Positions 38,588 through 47,935 of a stretch of 64,000 nt of DNA are shown here, one piece after another. The position numbers and the translations under genes were made by a program. Within the stretch, counting starts at the first letter, position 1, and the number at the start of each line of letters is the position of its first letter. Under the pieces are notes generated by a model. That model did not search any database, was not told the origin of the DNA, and worked only from the letters and a program-made list of their open reading frames with translations. Origin of the DNA: Streptomyces sp. NBC_00513 (GTDB lineage: Bacteria > Actinomycetota > Actinomycetes > Streptomycetales > Streptomycetaceae); NCBI RefSeq assembly GCF_041431415.1, contig NZ_CP107845.1:4960001-5024000 (forward strand), written 5' to 3'.

Positions 38588-38588
38588 G

Positions 38589-39455
38589 TCAGAAGATCCT
38601 CGGGTCGGTGAAGGCGCCGCCGGCGACCAGGTAGACGTAGAAATCGCACGCGGCGACGCTGATCAGCGAGGCCCACGCGAGCTGCATGTGACGGGTGTTG
38701 AGCCGGCTCACCCACCCCCAGAGCCGGTAGCGCACGGGGTGCTTGGAGAAGTGCTTCAGGCGGCCGCCCATGATGTGCCGGCAGGAGTGGCACGACAGGG
38801 TGTAGGCCCAGATCAGCACGATGTTGACCAGGAACAACAGCGTTCCGAGGCCCATGTGGCCCCACTCGTAACGGTCGTCGCGGAAGGTCAGCACGGTGTC
38901 GTAGGTGAGGATCCCCGCGACCGGCACCGCCGCGTAGAAGAAGTACCGGTGCACGTTCTGGAGGATCAGCGGGAAGCGGGTCTCACCGGTGTACGTCGCG
39001 TGCGGCTCGGCGACGGCGCAGGCGGGCGGCGAGGCCCAGAAGCCCCGGTAATAGGCCTTGCGGTAGTAGTAGCAGGTCAGCCGGAAGCCGAGCGGGAAGA
39101 TCAGGATCAGCAGGGCGGGGGACAGGACCCACCAGCTGCCGAAGAGGTCCGCGTTGGGGCCGCCGCGCATCGTCGCGCAGTTCTCCGCCAGACAGGGGGA
39201 GTAGAAGGGCGAGACGTACGGGGCCGCGTAGTAGTCGGCGTTCGAGAAGGCCCGCCAGGTCGAGTAGACGATGAAGGCGAGCAGTCCCGCCGCGGTGCCG
39301 GCGGGCGACAGCCACCACCGGTCGGTCCGCAGATGTCGGGCGGCGATCGAAGCCCGGGAGGGCCCGTGGACCCCGCCGGTCCGCTGTCGGGATGGTTCCG
39401 TGCCTGTGGCCAAGGGGGACTCCGGGTGGAGTGATGAGGGAGTGGTCGTCGCCAC
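38589..39455 (-). CDS. Succinate dehydrogenase membrane anchor (Sdh1-type)
   Basis: The 288-residue protein has a short cytoplasmic start and about five transmembrane segments (AGTAAGLLAFIVYST; SWWVLSPALLILIFPLGFRL; FFYAAVPVAGILTYDTVL; MGLGTLLFLVNIVLIWAYTLSC; LAWASLISVAACDFYVYLVAGG). Position and size match the single fused anchor of mycobacterial Sdh1 (Rv0249c type), which replaces separate SdhC and SdhD. Conserved His (HRYFF, HSCRHIM) could bind heme or quinone. It is the first gene of the operon, just before sdhA. Confidence 0.75.
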   Translation of the reverse strand: MATTTPSSLHPESPLATGTEPSRQRTGGVHGPSRASIAARHLRTDRWWLSPAGTAAGLLAFIVYSTWRAFSNADYYAAPYVSPFYSPCLAENCATMRGGPNADLFGSWWVLSPALLILIFPLGFRLTCYYYRKAYYRGFWASPPACAVAEPHATYTGETRFPLILQNVHRYFFYAAVPVAGILTYDTVLTFRDDRYEWGHMGLGTLLFLVNIVLIWAYTLSCHSCRHIMGGRLKHFSKHPVRYRLWGWVSRLNTRHMQLAWASLISVAACDFYVYLVAGGAFTDPRIF

Positions 39456-39536
39456 GGCGTGCGCCGGTGCTACGCGGGTGGTGCGGGACGCGCGTGCGGC
39501 GGGGAAAGCGCCGGGGGCGGCGCGGTACCGGGTCGG

Positions 39537-39764
39537 TCAGGGGGCACGCCGGTCGCGGGCGCCGAGACCCTCGTCGTCGGTGTCCGTCCACAGCGTGCTG
39601 TCGTACGGCGCGTCCGGGATGGTCACCATCCGGGACGGGTCGGGGGCCGCGGGCCGGCGGCCCCCCGGATCCTGACGCCCCACCGTGCGCTCCAGCCGCT
39701 CGACCTTGCGGGCAAGCTCGTCGAGATCGCGTCGTACGGCGGTCAAATCATCGTGCAGGGACAT
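39537..39764 (-). CDS. Small hypothetical coiled-coil protein
   Basis: The 75-residue protein begins MSLHDDLTAVRRDLDELARKVERLERTVG, a Leu/Arg heptad helix, followed by an Arg/Pro-rich middle and an acidic end (DSTLWTDTDDEG). ATG has GAGGGCAAGTC upstream, so it is probably translated. It lies 81 bp upstream of the sdh anchor gene on the same strand. Homologues of this size are common in Streptomyces; function unknown. Confidence 0.6.
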   Translation of the reverse strand: MSLHDDLTAVRRDLDELARKVERLERTVGRQDPGGRRPAAPDPSRMVTIPDAPYDSTLWTDTDDEGLGARDRRAP

Positions 39765-40121
39765 GACTTGCCCTCACTTCCGCAGGTGCGGTGGCCGTGC
39801 TCACGGGCGCCTGAGAGTGTCGCCCCTCCCGTCCCCGGTTGTGAAGGCACGTGCACCGATTGCGGGCGCGAGGGCTTGATCCGTGCGCCCCCGCACCCCC
39901 GCCCCCGTCCCCCTTCCGGGGGAACGCGCGCCCGCCGCGCCGAGGCGATTGGTCCGCACGGGTGGGGTTCGCGGCGTGGCGAGGGTGTGGTGCGGGAGAC
40001 CCGGGGGGCCGTGGATTTCAGTGGGCTTCGGCACCCAGTGTGATCAGCTCCATATACCGCCGAACGTGATCAATTCCCCCCTGCTCACGCACCCCCACGC
40101 CCCGCCCCGGAGGTACCACCC
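39765..40121. other. Intergenic region upstream of the orphan binding protein
   Basis: The 357 bp hold no convincing gene. A short hairpin TCCCCC-TTCC-GGGGGA (39908-39923) and a very C-rich run lie in the middle. Close to the binding-protein gene there are two GTGATCA repeats (about 40039 and 40068) flanking an AT-rich CCATATACC, a plausible promoter or regulator site. GGAGG (40109-40113) is the ribosome-binding site for the ATG at 40122. Confidence 0.4.
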
Positions 40122-42542
40122 ATGACCCAGAGAAGGCGCAGGTCCTTGGCGCTCCTGACCTCGGGAGTCCTCGCACTGCCGCTGCTCGCGGGATGCGGCG
40201 CGGGTGAGGACGACGGCGGCCCGGCCGCCGCGGGCCAGGACATCGCGACGACCACCCGCGACCGGGTCGTCGACGGCGGTGTCCTGCGCTGGGCCGTGGA
40301 CAACCTCCCGAACACCCTGAACACCTTCCAGGCCGACGCCGACGCCACCACCGGCCGGATCGCCGGGGCGGTACTGCCCCAACTGTTCGTCATGGACGCC
40401 AAGGGACGGCCGGTGGTCAACCCGGACTACCTGGAGAAGGCCGAGGTCACGGAGCGCGAGCCCAAGCAGGTCGTGCTGTACAAGCTGAACCAGCAGGCGG
40501 TGTGGAGCGACGGCCGGGAGATCGGGGCCGCCGACTTCGTGGCCCAGTGGAGGTCCCTGAACGGCAAGGACTCGGCGTACTGGACCGCCCGCAACGCCGG
40601 CTACGAGCGCATCGAGAAGATCGAGCGGGGCAAGACCGACCTGGAGGTCAAGGTCACCTTCGCCAAGCCCTACGCCGACTGGCGCTCCCTCTTCAGCCCG
40701 CTCTATCCGAAGCAGGTCACGGGCACCCCCGAGGCCTTCAACGAAGGCGCCCGCGGCGCCCTCAAGGTGACCGCCGGACCCTTCAACCTCGGAGCCGTCG
40801 ACAAGAAGACCGGCACGGTGGCGCTCACCCGCAACGCCCGCTGGTGGGGTCGCCCCGCCAAGCTGGACACACTGGTCCTCACGGCCGTGCCCCGCGCCGA
40901 ACGCCCGGCCGCCCTGGCCGCCGGCCGCCTCGACATGGCGGAGATCGACCGCGCCGGCGCCGACCGGATCGCCCTCGCCCTGCGCGACGGGGGCCGCGCC
41001 TCGGGCGCCAAGGGCGCGCACGGCCCGGGCACCTCCGAGACGGCCGCCCAGGCGACCCTGTCCTGGGCGGTGGCGTACGGGCAGGACGAGAGCAAGGCCG
41101 CCGCCGAACAGGAGACCCGCCGCAAGGACGCGGAGGCGGTCACGAAGTACGCGGACGAGCAGGTGGCCCTGCGCTCCTTCACGGTGCGCAAGTCGCTGGA
41201 GCCCGCCTACACGCAGCTCGCGATGAACGGCGCCTCCGGCCCCCTCGCCGACGAGCGGGTCCGACGGGCCGTGGCCCGCGCCCTGGACCGCAAGGCGCTG
41301 GCCGAGATCGTGCTGAAGCCGCTCGGCCTGCCCGCGAAGCCGGTGGGCAGCCACCTGGCGCTCGCGGGGCAGCGCGCGTACGCCGACAACAGCGACGCGC
41401 TCGGCGGCCAGGACACCCGGGCCGCACAGGCCCTGCTCGCCGACGCCGGGTGGCGCCCGGGCGGCAAGCTCACCGCGCCGCTGGGCACCAAGGCCGGCCC
41501 CGAGAGCGACAAGACGGCCCCCGGGCAGGACGACGGCAAGACCCCCTCGGGCCCGGGCACCGGCAACGACGGCCTCTACATCGTCGGCCAGGACGACGGG
41601 AAGGCCGGCGACGCCAAGGCGCCGGCGCGCGCGCCCGGCGACCACGAGGACGCCGACGGCGACCACGAGGGGGACCTGCCCGAGGGTCGGTTGCCGGACG
41701 GCGAGATCGTCGACGCGGACGCCTCCGCACCCGACGCCGAGGAGCGGCCCTCCCCGGTGCTGGCCCCGGCCCCGTTCGCGGCCGCGCAGGAGAAGACCCT
41801 GCTCGGTCAGGCGCAGGCCCAGGCCCGGGCCCAGGAGGAAGCCGGGACCGAGGACCAGGCGCAGGACGACGGGAAGCGCGGCCCGACCCTCGACGGCGAG
41901 GAGGGCGAGGACGACAAGGAGCCCGCCAAGGCCAGCCCGGCCCCGGCCAAGCAGGCCCACACCTCGGGCAGCGTGCTCGCCAAGGACGGCAAGCCGCTCA
42001 CCCTGCGCTTCGTCCTTCCCTCCGGCCCCGGCTCGGAGGCCCTGCGGGCGGTCGGCGAGCGGATCTCGCAGATGCTGCGCAAGCTCGGCGTGAACACCGA
42101 GCTGACCAAGGTGGCGGACGAGAGCTTCTTCAAGGACCACATCGCCTCGGGCCAGTACGACCTGGCCCTGTACTCCTGGCCGGCGACGGCCTACCCGGCC
42201 ACCGACGCCCGGCCCATCTTCGCGAAGCCGGAACCCGCCGCCGACGGATCCCTCCTCGTCGAACAGAACTACACCCGGGTCGGCACGGACCACATCGACC
42301 AGCTCTTCGACCAGGCGGTCGGCGAACTGGACGAGGACCAGTCCCGCGAGCTGATGCGCAAGGCCGACGCCCGGATCTGGGCCGCGGCCGGCTCCGTCCC
42401 GCTGTACCAGCGCCCCGAGCTGGTCGCCGTCAAACCGAACCTGGTGAACGCGGGCGCCTTCGGCCTGGGCGCCCCCCGCTTCCAGGACATCGGCTGGAAG
42501 AAGGCCGCCCCGGCCAAGGGCGACGAGAACAAGAAGAAGTAG
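40122..42542 (+). CDS. ABC-transporter peptide-binding lipoprotein with acidic insert
   Basis: The 806-residue solute-binding protein of family 5 (oligopeptide/dipeptide type) has a lipobox LLAGC (Cys25), so it is a lipoprotein. The fold is recognised by LRWAVDNLPNTLNTFQADA, NPDYLEKAEVTEREPKQVVLYKLNQQAVWSDGREIGAADFVAQW and, at the end, FKDHIASGQYDLALYSWPATAYPATDARPIF. Between about 455 and 620 a Gly/Asp/Glu/Gln-rich, low-complexity stretch (QDDGK repeats, GDHEDADGDHEGD, QAQAQARAQEEAG) is inserted within the C-terminal lobe; relatives are about 550-600 residues. No permease genes are adjacent, so it is an orphan, possibly using one of the opp systems downstream. Confidence 0.8.
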   Translation: MTQRRRRSLALLTSGVLALPLLAGCGAGEDDGGPAAAGQDIATTTRDRVVDGGVLRWAVDNLPNTLNTFQADADATTGRIAGAVLPQLFVMDAKGRPVVNPDYLEKAEVTEREPKQVVLYKLNQQAVWSDGREIGAADFVAQWRSLNGKDSAYWTARNAGYERIEKIERGKTDLEVKVTFAKPYADWRSLFSPLYPKQVTGTPEAFNEGARGALKVTAGPFNLGAVDKKTGTVALTRNARWWGRPAKLDTLVLTAVPRAERPAALAAGRLDMAEIDRAGADRIALALRDGGRASGAKGAHGPGTSETAAQATLSWAVAYGQDESKAAAEQETRRKDAEAVTKYADEQVALRSFTVRKSLEPAYTQLAMNGASGPLADERVRRAVARALDRKALAEIVLKPLGLPAKPVGSHLALAGQRAYADNSDALGGQDTRAAQALLADAGWRPGGKLTAPLGTKAGPESDKTAPGQDDGKTPSGPGTGNDGLYIVGQDDGKAGDAKAPARAPGDHEDADGDHEGDLPEGRLPDGEIVDADASAPDAEERPSPVLAPAPFAAAQEKTLLGQAQAQARAQEEAGTEDQAQDDGKRGPTLDGEEGEDDKEPAKASPAPAKQAHTSGSVLAKDGKPLTLRFVLPSGPGSEALRAVGERISQMLRKLGVNTELTKVADESFFKDHIASGQYDLALYSWPATAYPATDARPIFAKPEPAADGSLLVEQNYTRVGTDHIDQLFDQAVGELDEDQSRELMRKADARIWAAAGSVPLYQRPELVAVKPNLVNAGAFGLGAPRFQDIGWKKAAPAKGDENKKK

Positions 42543-42622
42543 GACGCGGGGAGAAGAAGTGGTGACAAAGGGGGGTTCGGAAGGTTGACCCACGGGTCAC
42601 AAGCTCAGAAGTGACTCAAGTC

Positions 42623-42652
42623 CCTTGCCCGCCGGACACCCGGCGGGCAAGG
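42623..42652. terminator. Terminator after the orphan binding protein
   Basis: CCTTGCCCGCCGG (42623-42635) pairs perfectly with CCGGCGGGCAAGG (42640-42652) around ACAC: a 13-bp stem with tetraloop, 80 bp after the stop. Confidence 0.85.
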
Positions 42653-42924
42653 TCGTCGATACCCGTTGACCCGCGTGAACACCCTGTAGAACACCTTGTG
42701 GACCTGCGTGAATCCCCAGTGGACACAGGCGTCGGGCGCGACCGAGACACCCCACCTCATCCTCGGTCCCGCTCAGTCGTCCGGCCTCTTGACAGACCCC
42801 CCGGCAGCCGGTTCCCGCCATCCGACGTACGATGGGGTAAGGCCGTGGCAGGTTTTCCGCCCGGTCGAGGCTCGCGTGCCGGACCGTACGCGCCGCCATC
42901 CACGATCCCGGGAGAAGCGCCGAA
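42653..42924 (+). promoter_or_regulatory. Upstream region of typA
   Basis: The gap of 382 bp between the binding-protein and typA genes contains the terminator above and, after it, imperfect repeats of ACC(C/T)GCGTGAA (about 42669 and 42702). TTGACA stands at 42789-42794 and TACGAT at 42828-42833; they are too far apart to be one promoter, so at most one is used. GGAG at 42911-42914 precedes GTG 42925. Confidence 0.35.
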
Positions 42925-44829
42925 GTGCCCACGCGCCACGACATCCGTAACGTCGCCATCGTCGCCCACGTCGACCATGGCAAGACGACCATCGTCGATG
43001 CCATGCTCAAGCAGGCCGGTGCCTTCGCCGCCCACCAGCACCTCGACGACCGCATGATGGACTCGAACGACCTGGAGCGTGAGAAGGGCATCACGATCCT
43101 CGCCAAGAACACGGCGGTGAAGTACCACCCCAAGGACGGCGGGGCGCCCATCACGATCAACATCATCGACACCCCCGGCCACGCCGACTTCGGTGGCGAG
43201 GTCGAGCGCGGTCTGTCGATGGTGGACGCGGTCGTCCTGCTGGTGGACGCGTCGGAGGGCCCGCTGCCCCAGACCCGCTTCGTCCTGCGCAAGGCCCTGC
43301 AGGCGAAGATGCCGGTCATCCTCTGCATCAACAAGACGGACCGTCCGGACTCCCGGATCGACGAGGTCGTCAACGAGACGTACGACCTCTTCCTCGACCT
43401 GGACGCCGACGAGGAGCAGATCGAGTTCCCGATCGTCTACGCCTGTGGCCGTGACGGCGTCGCCTCGCTGACCAAGCCGGAGGACGGCACCGTCCCCGCG
43501 GACAGCGACAGCCTGGAGCCGTTCTTCTCCACCATCCTGGAGCACGTCCCCGCCCCGGTGTTCGACGAGGAGGCCCCCCTCCAGGCCCACGTCACCAACC
43601 TGGACGCCGACAACTTCCTCGGCCGCATCGCCCTGGTGCGCGTCGAGCAGGGTGAGCTCCGCAAGGGTCAGACCGTCGCGTGGATCAAGCGTGACGGCAC
43701 GATCTCCAACGTCCGCATCACCGAGCTGATGATGACCGAGGCGCTCACCCGCAAGCCGGCCGAGGTGGCGGGCCCGGGTGACATCTGCGCCGTCGCCGGT
43801 TTCCCCGACATCATGATCGGCGAGACCCTCGCCGACCCGGAGAACCCGATCGCGCTCCCGCTGATCTCGGTCGACGAGCCGGCGATCTCCATGACCATCG
43901 GCACGAACACCTCCCCGATGGTCGGCCGCGGCGGCAGCGGCAAGGGCGCGGACGCCAAGGCCGCGGTCAAGGACCGCAAGGTCACCGCCCGCCAGGTCAA
44001 GGACCGCCTCGACCGCGAACTCATCGGCAACGTCTCGCTCCGCGTCCTCGACACCGAGCGCCCCGACGCCTGGGAGGTCCAGGGCCGCGGTGAGCTCGCG
44101 CTGGCCATCCTGGTCGAGCAGATGCGCCGCGAGGGCTTCGAGCTGACCATCGGCAAGCCGCAGGTGGTCACGCAGGAGATCGACGGCAAGGTGCACGAGC
44201 CGGTCGAGCGCATGACCGTCGACGTCCCCGAGGAGCACATGGGCGCGGTCACGCAGCTCATGGGCGTCCGCAAGGGCCGTATGGACAACATGTCGAACCA
44301 CGGCTCCGGTTGGGTCCGCATGGAGTTCGTCGTCCCGTCGCGCGGCCTCATCGGCTTCCGTACGGAGTTCCTGACCGGCACGCGCGGCACCGGCATCGCC
44401 CACTCGATCCACGAGGGCCACGAGCCGTGGTTCGGCCAGCTGGTTACCCGTAACAACGGTTCCCTGGTCGCCGACCGCGCCGGCTCCGTGACGCCGTTCG
44501 CGATGATCAACCTCCAGGAGCGCGGTGTCCTGTTCACCGAGCCCGGCACCGAGGTGTACGAGGGCATGATCGTCGGTGAGAACTCGCGTTCCGACGACAT
44601 GGACGTGAACATCACCAAGGAGAAGAAGCTCACCAACATGCGTGCGGCTTCCGCGGACAACACCGAGAACGTGGTGCCGCCCCGCAGGCTCTCCCTGGAG
44701 CAGTCCCTGGAGTTCTGCCGCGACGACGAGTGCGTCGAGGTGACCCCGGAGGCCGTCCGCATCCGCAAGGTCGTCCTGGACCAGAAGGACCGCTCGCGCA
44801 CCGCTTCGCGCGCCAAGTCCGGCAAGTAG
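42925..44829 (+). CDS. typA: Ribosome-associated translational GTPase TypA/BipA
   Basis: The 634-residue GTPase has G1 AHVDHGKTTIVDAML, G3 DTPGHADFGGEVERG, G4 NKTDRPD and the long EF-G-like C-terminal domains ending with RGEVRKGRMDNM-type sequences and VRIRKVVLDQKDRSR. TypA/BipA binds the ribosome under stress and aids 50S assembly. GTG 42925 gives the conserved RHDIRNVAIVAHVDHGK start and has GGAG 10 bases upstream. It is followed by two hairpins. Confidence 0.95.
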   Translation: MPTRHDIRNVAIVAHVDHGKTTIVDAMLKQAGAFAAHQHLDDRMMDSNDLEREKGITILAKNTAVKYHPKDGGAPITINIIDTPGHADFGGEVERGLSMVDAVVLLVDASEGPLPQTRFVLRKALQAKMPVILCINKTDRPDSRIDEVVNETYDLFLDLDADEEQIEFPIVYACGRDGVASLTKPEDGTVPADSDSLEPFFSTILEHVPAPVFDEEAPLQAHVTNLDADNFLGRIALVRVEQGELRKGQTVAWIKRDGTISNVRITELMMTEALTRKPAEVAGPGDICAVAGFPDIMIGETLADPENPIALPLISVDEPAISMTIGTNTSPMVGRGGSGKGADAKAAVKDRKVTARQVKDRLDRELIGNVSLRVLDTERPDAWEVQGRGELALAILVEQMRREGFELTIGKPQVVTQEIDGKVHEPVERMTVDVPEEHMGAVTQLMGVRKGRMDNMSNHGSGWVRMEFVVPSRGLIGFRTEFLTGTRGTGIAHSIHEGHEPWFGQLVTRNNGSLVADRAGSVTPFAMINLQERGVLFTEPGTEVYEGMIVGENSRSDDMDVNITKEKKLTNMRAASADNTENVVPPRRLSLEQSLEFCRDDECVEVTPEAVRIRKVVLDQKDRSRTASRAKSGK

Positions 44830-44836
44830 GAACGTA

Positions 44837-44933
44837 GCCACAGGGCTTGTCGGCCGCCGCCCCGCGGCCGGCCGAAACCCGTCCCTGTGGCACGGCCCCG
44901 CCCCTCACGGATCATCGTGAGGGGCGGGGCCGT
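44837..44933. terminator. Two tandem hairpins after typA
   Basis: The first stem (GCCACAGGG 44837-44845 with CCCTGTGGC 44883-44891) encloses a smaller GC-rich hairpin. The second is a perfect 18-bp stem (44892-44909 with 44916-44933) around GATCAT. Strong terminator of typA. Confidence 0.85.
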
Positions 44934-44940
44934 TCGCGTT

Positions 44941-45276
44941 TGTCAACCGGATTATTTCGTTCTGGTGTCCGGATACCGACCGTGACACTCCGGATGATGA
45001 GCTAACCGTCCGTTTCGCACGTGTCTGTCTCCTATCCGTTTGTCCGGATTTCGGGTTTTCGCCATGCGGTGATGTTGTGAAAACGAGACCACTTAAGTGT
45101 GGTTTACGGTCTGGCAGTCCCCGAGGATGGCTCCATTGAGCTCGGGTCAATGGGTCACACGCTGTGGGGAGCGTCGACTCACGAGCACACACGATGGGAC
45201 CGGATTTCGCTGTCAGGGGTGTCAGCGAGCCGGGTCCTTCACGAATCGACAGTGACTCCTGAGGAGGCAATTACCC
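44941..45276 (+). promoter_or_regulatory. Upstream regulatory region of the first opp operon
   Basis: About 336 bp, notably less GC-rich, between typA and the first binding-protein gene. It contains a 10-bp palindrome CACTTAAGTG (45090-45099) inside ACCAC/GTGGT arms (45088-45103), a G+C-poor stretch around 45040-45085 suited to a promoter, and several GTCAG/GTCACA repeats. GAGGAGG (45260-45266) is the ribosome-binding site for ATG 45277. No coding potential is seen. Confidence 0.5.
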
Positions 45277-46896
45277 ATGCGCGGAGCAACGAGCGCCAAG
45301 TGGGTCGCGGGTGCCGTCATCGTGGCGATGGCTGCCACGGCTTGCAGCACCAGCAAGGACAACGCAGGCGAGGGTGGCGGCAACATCACCGTTCAGCTTG
45401 GTGAGCCGCAGCACGGCCTGGTCGGTCAGAACACCGCCGAGTCCGAAGGTGCCGAGGTCCTCAACGCGCTCTTCACCGGTCTGGTCAAGTACGACAACAA
45501 GACCAACGAGCCGAAGCTCGCGGTCGCCGAGTCCATCGAGACCACGGACTCGAAGACCTGGACGATCAAGATCAAGGACGGCTTCACCTTCCACAACGGC
45601 GAGAAGGTCGACGCCCAGTCGTTCGTCCGCGCCTGGAACTGGGGTGCCAACCAGGACAACGCCGCCGAGGGCCTGCCGTTCTTCTCGAAGATCGACGGTT
45701 CCGACGAGCTGGCCCCGGGCAAGGACAAGAAGCCCACCGCCAAGGAGCTCAAGGGCCTCAAGGTCGTTGACGAGAAGACCTTCACCGTCACGCTGAAGGA
45801 GTCCTTCTCCCAGTTCAAGACGATGCTGGGTTACAACGCCTTCTACCCGCTGCCGAAGGCCTTCGAGGCCGACCCGAAGAAGTTCGGCGAGGCCCCCATC
45901 GGCAACGGTGCCTTCCAGATGGACGGCGTCTGGGACCACAACAAGCAGATCAAGGTCAAGCGGTACGACAAGTACCCGGCCGAGGGTCGCGCCAAGCTGT
46001 CCGGCGTCACCTTCAAGATCTACGACAACCTGGACACGGCGTACAACGACCTGCGCGCCGACAACATCCAGATCCTGGACAAGCTCCCCATCTCGGCGAT
46101 GGCCACCGTCTCCCAGGAGTTCGGCGAGCGCTACATCTACAAGCCCGAGTCCGGTGTCGGCTACGTCGGCCTGCCGCTCGAGCAGAACCCCGAGACCTTC
46201 GGCAAGCTGGAGATCCGTCAGGCGATCTCCATGGCCATCGACCGGGACGCCATCGGCAAGAGCATCTTCAACGGCACCCGCAAGCCGGCCGACGACTTCA
46301 TCAGCCCGATCGTCCCCGGCTACCGCAAGGGCGCGCTCGGCGAGTTCGGCACGTACAACCCGGCCAAGGCGAAGGAGATCTTCGAGAAGGCCGGCGGCAT
46401 CCCGGGCAACAAGATGGAGCTCGGCTACAACGCCGACGGCGGCCACAAGGAGTGGATCGAGGCCGTCGCGAACCAGCTGAAGCAGAACCTCGGCATCGAG
46501 GTCACCGCCAAGCCGTACGCCAAGTTCGGCGACATGCTGGACGACCTGGGCGCCTCGAAGTACAAGGGCGCGTTCCGCATGGCGTGGTCCATGGACTACC
46601 CGGCGGCCGAGAACTACCTCCGTCCGATCTTCTCGAAGGTCGCGATCGAGAACGGCTCCAACTACGGCCACTACAAGAACGACGAGTTCGAGGCCGTCAT
46701 GAAGCAGGCGGACGAGGCGAAGGACCCCGCGGAGGGCCTGAAGCTGTACCAGAAGGCCGATGACATCATCATCCGCGACCTTCCGTACATCCCCGTCTTC
46801 ACGTACATGTCTTCTTCGGCCTACTCCAAGTCCGTGAAGAACGTCGAGGTCGACGCCCAGGGCCGCATGGACCTGGCGAACGTCGAACTCAGCTGA
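45277..46896 (+). CDS. Oligopeptide ABC transporter binding lipoprotein, operon 1 (BldK-like)
   Basis: The 539-residue family 5 binding protein has the lipobox AATAC (Cys23) after MRGATSAKWVAGAVIVAM. SBP motifs are visible: GLVGQNTAESEGAEVLNALFTGLVKYDNKTNEPKLAVAESIETTDSKTWTIKIKDGFTFHNGEKVDAQSFVRAW and the C-terminal IIIRDLPYIPVFTYMSSSAYSKSV. It captures oligopeptides outside the membrane for the permease pair that follows. Its opening MRGATxAKW is shared with the second operon's protein. In S. coelicolor this gene neighbourhood includes bldK, which imports a signalling peptide for aerial growth; identity with BldKB is plausible but not proven. Confidence 0.85.
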   Translation: MRGATSAKWVAGAVIVAMAATACSTSKDNAGEGGGNITVQLGEPQHGLVGQNTAESEGAEVLNALFTGLVKYDNKTNEPKLAVAESIETTDSKTWTIKIKDGFTFHNGEKVDAQSFVRAWNWGANQDNAAEGLPFFSKIDGSDELAPGKDKKPTAKELKGLKVVDEKTFTVTLKESFSQFKTMLGYNAFYPLPKAFEADPKKFGEAPIGNGAFQMDGVWDHNKQIKVKRYDKYPAEGRAKLSGVTFKIYDNLDTAYNDLRADNIQILDKLPISAMATVSQEFGERYIYKPESGVGYVGLPLEQNPETFGKLEIRQAISMAIDRDAIGKSIFNGTRKPADDFISPIVPGYRKGALGEFGTYNPAKAKEIFEKAGGIPGNKMELGYNADGGHKEWIEAVANQLKQNLGIEVTAKPYAKFGDMLDDLGASKYKGAFRMAWSMDYPAAENYLRPIFSKVAIENGSNYGHYKNDEFEAVMKQADEAKDPAEGLKLYQKADDIIIRDLPYIPVFTYMSSSAYSKSVKNVEVDAQGRMDLANVELS

Positions 46897-46990
46897 CACC
46901 CCTCTTCACCAAGGGGACCGCGGGGGCGGGCAGGCGGAATCAGGTTTCCGCCAGCCCGCCCTTTCCCCCTGCTCTTCCGTTGGAGGTCTG

Positions 46991-47935
46991 ATGGGCCGCT
47001 ACCTCATCCGCCGACTCATACAGGCGATCCCTGTACTGCTCGGTGCCACGTTCCTCATTTACTACCTCGCCTTCAGCCTGCCCGGCGACCCCGTTTCGGC
47101 GCTGGCCGGCGACAAGAAGGCCGACCCCACCGTCGCGGCCATGCTGCGGGCGAAGTACAACCTGGACGATCCGTTCCTGCTCCAGTACTGGCACTACATC
47201 ACCAACCTGTTCCAGGGGAACTTCGGTGAGACCCTGCAGGGTCGTCAGGTCATCGACCTGATCACCGAGGCGTTCCCGTACACGGTCAACCTGGCCGTCG
47301 TCGCCTTCGTCATCGAAGCCCTCGTCGGCATCACCGCCGGTGTCATGTCGGCCCTGCGCCGCGGCAAGTTCATCGACCAGCTGGTGCTGATCACCACGCT
47401 GCTCGTGATCTCGATCCCGGTCTTCGTCTTCGGTTTCGTGCTCCAGCTCGTCCTCGGCGTCGAGTTGAAGGAAGCCTGGGGAATCGACTTCTTCCCCGTC
47501 TCCTTCAACGAGAACGACGGTCTCCGCGCCTATCTCCTGCCCGGGTTCGTGCTCGCCACGACCTCACTGGCGTACGTGGCCCGACTGACCCGTACCAGCC
47601 TCATGGAGACCATGCGCGCGGACTACGTCCGCACCGCCACGGCCAAGGGCCTGCCCCGCCGCCGCGTCGTCGTGCGTCACGCGCTGCGCAACGCGCTGAT
47701 CCCGATCATCACCTTCCTCGGTGCGGACCTCGGCTCCCTCATGGGTGGCGCGGTCATCACCGAGAGGATCTTCAACATTCACGGTATCGGCGGCACGCTG
47801 GCGATGTACGTCTGGCAGAAGCAGGGCGTGGTGGTGGTGGGCATCGTCACCATCCTGGTTCTCGTCTACATGCTCGCCAACCTGATCGTGGACCTGCTGT
47901 ACGCCGTGCTCGACCCGAGGATCCGTTATGCGTGA
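46991..47935 (+). CDS. Oligopeptide ABC permease (OppB type), operon 1
   Basis: The 314-residue inner membrane protein has the OppB/DppB N-terminus MGRYLIRRLIQAIPVLLGATFLIYYLAFSLPGDPV and the cytoplasmic EAA-loop LTRTSLMETMRADYVRTATAKGLPRRRVVVRHALRNALIPIITFLG, the contact for the ATPase. About six transmembrane helices. GGAGG at about 7 bases precedes the ATG. The last bases overlap the next permease by 8 bases (ATG inside the ARIRYA end), so translation is coupled. Confidence 0.92.
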   Translation: MGRYLIRRLIQAIPVLLGATFLIYYLAFSLPGDPVSALAGDKKADPTVAAMLRAKYNLDDPFLLQYWHYITNLFQGNFGETLQGRQVIDLITEAFPYTVNLAVVAFVIEALVGITAGVMSALRRGKFIDQLVLITTLLVISIPVFVFGFVLQLVLGVELKEAWGIDFFPVSFNENDGLRAYLLPGFVLATTSLAYVARLTRTSLMETMRADYVRTATAKGLPRRRVVVRHALRNALIPIITFLGADLGSLMGGAVITERIFNIHGIGGTLAMYVWQKQGVVVVGIVTILVLVYMLANLIVDLLYAVLDPRIRYA

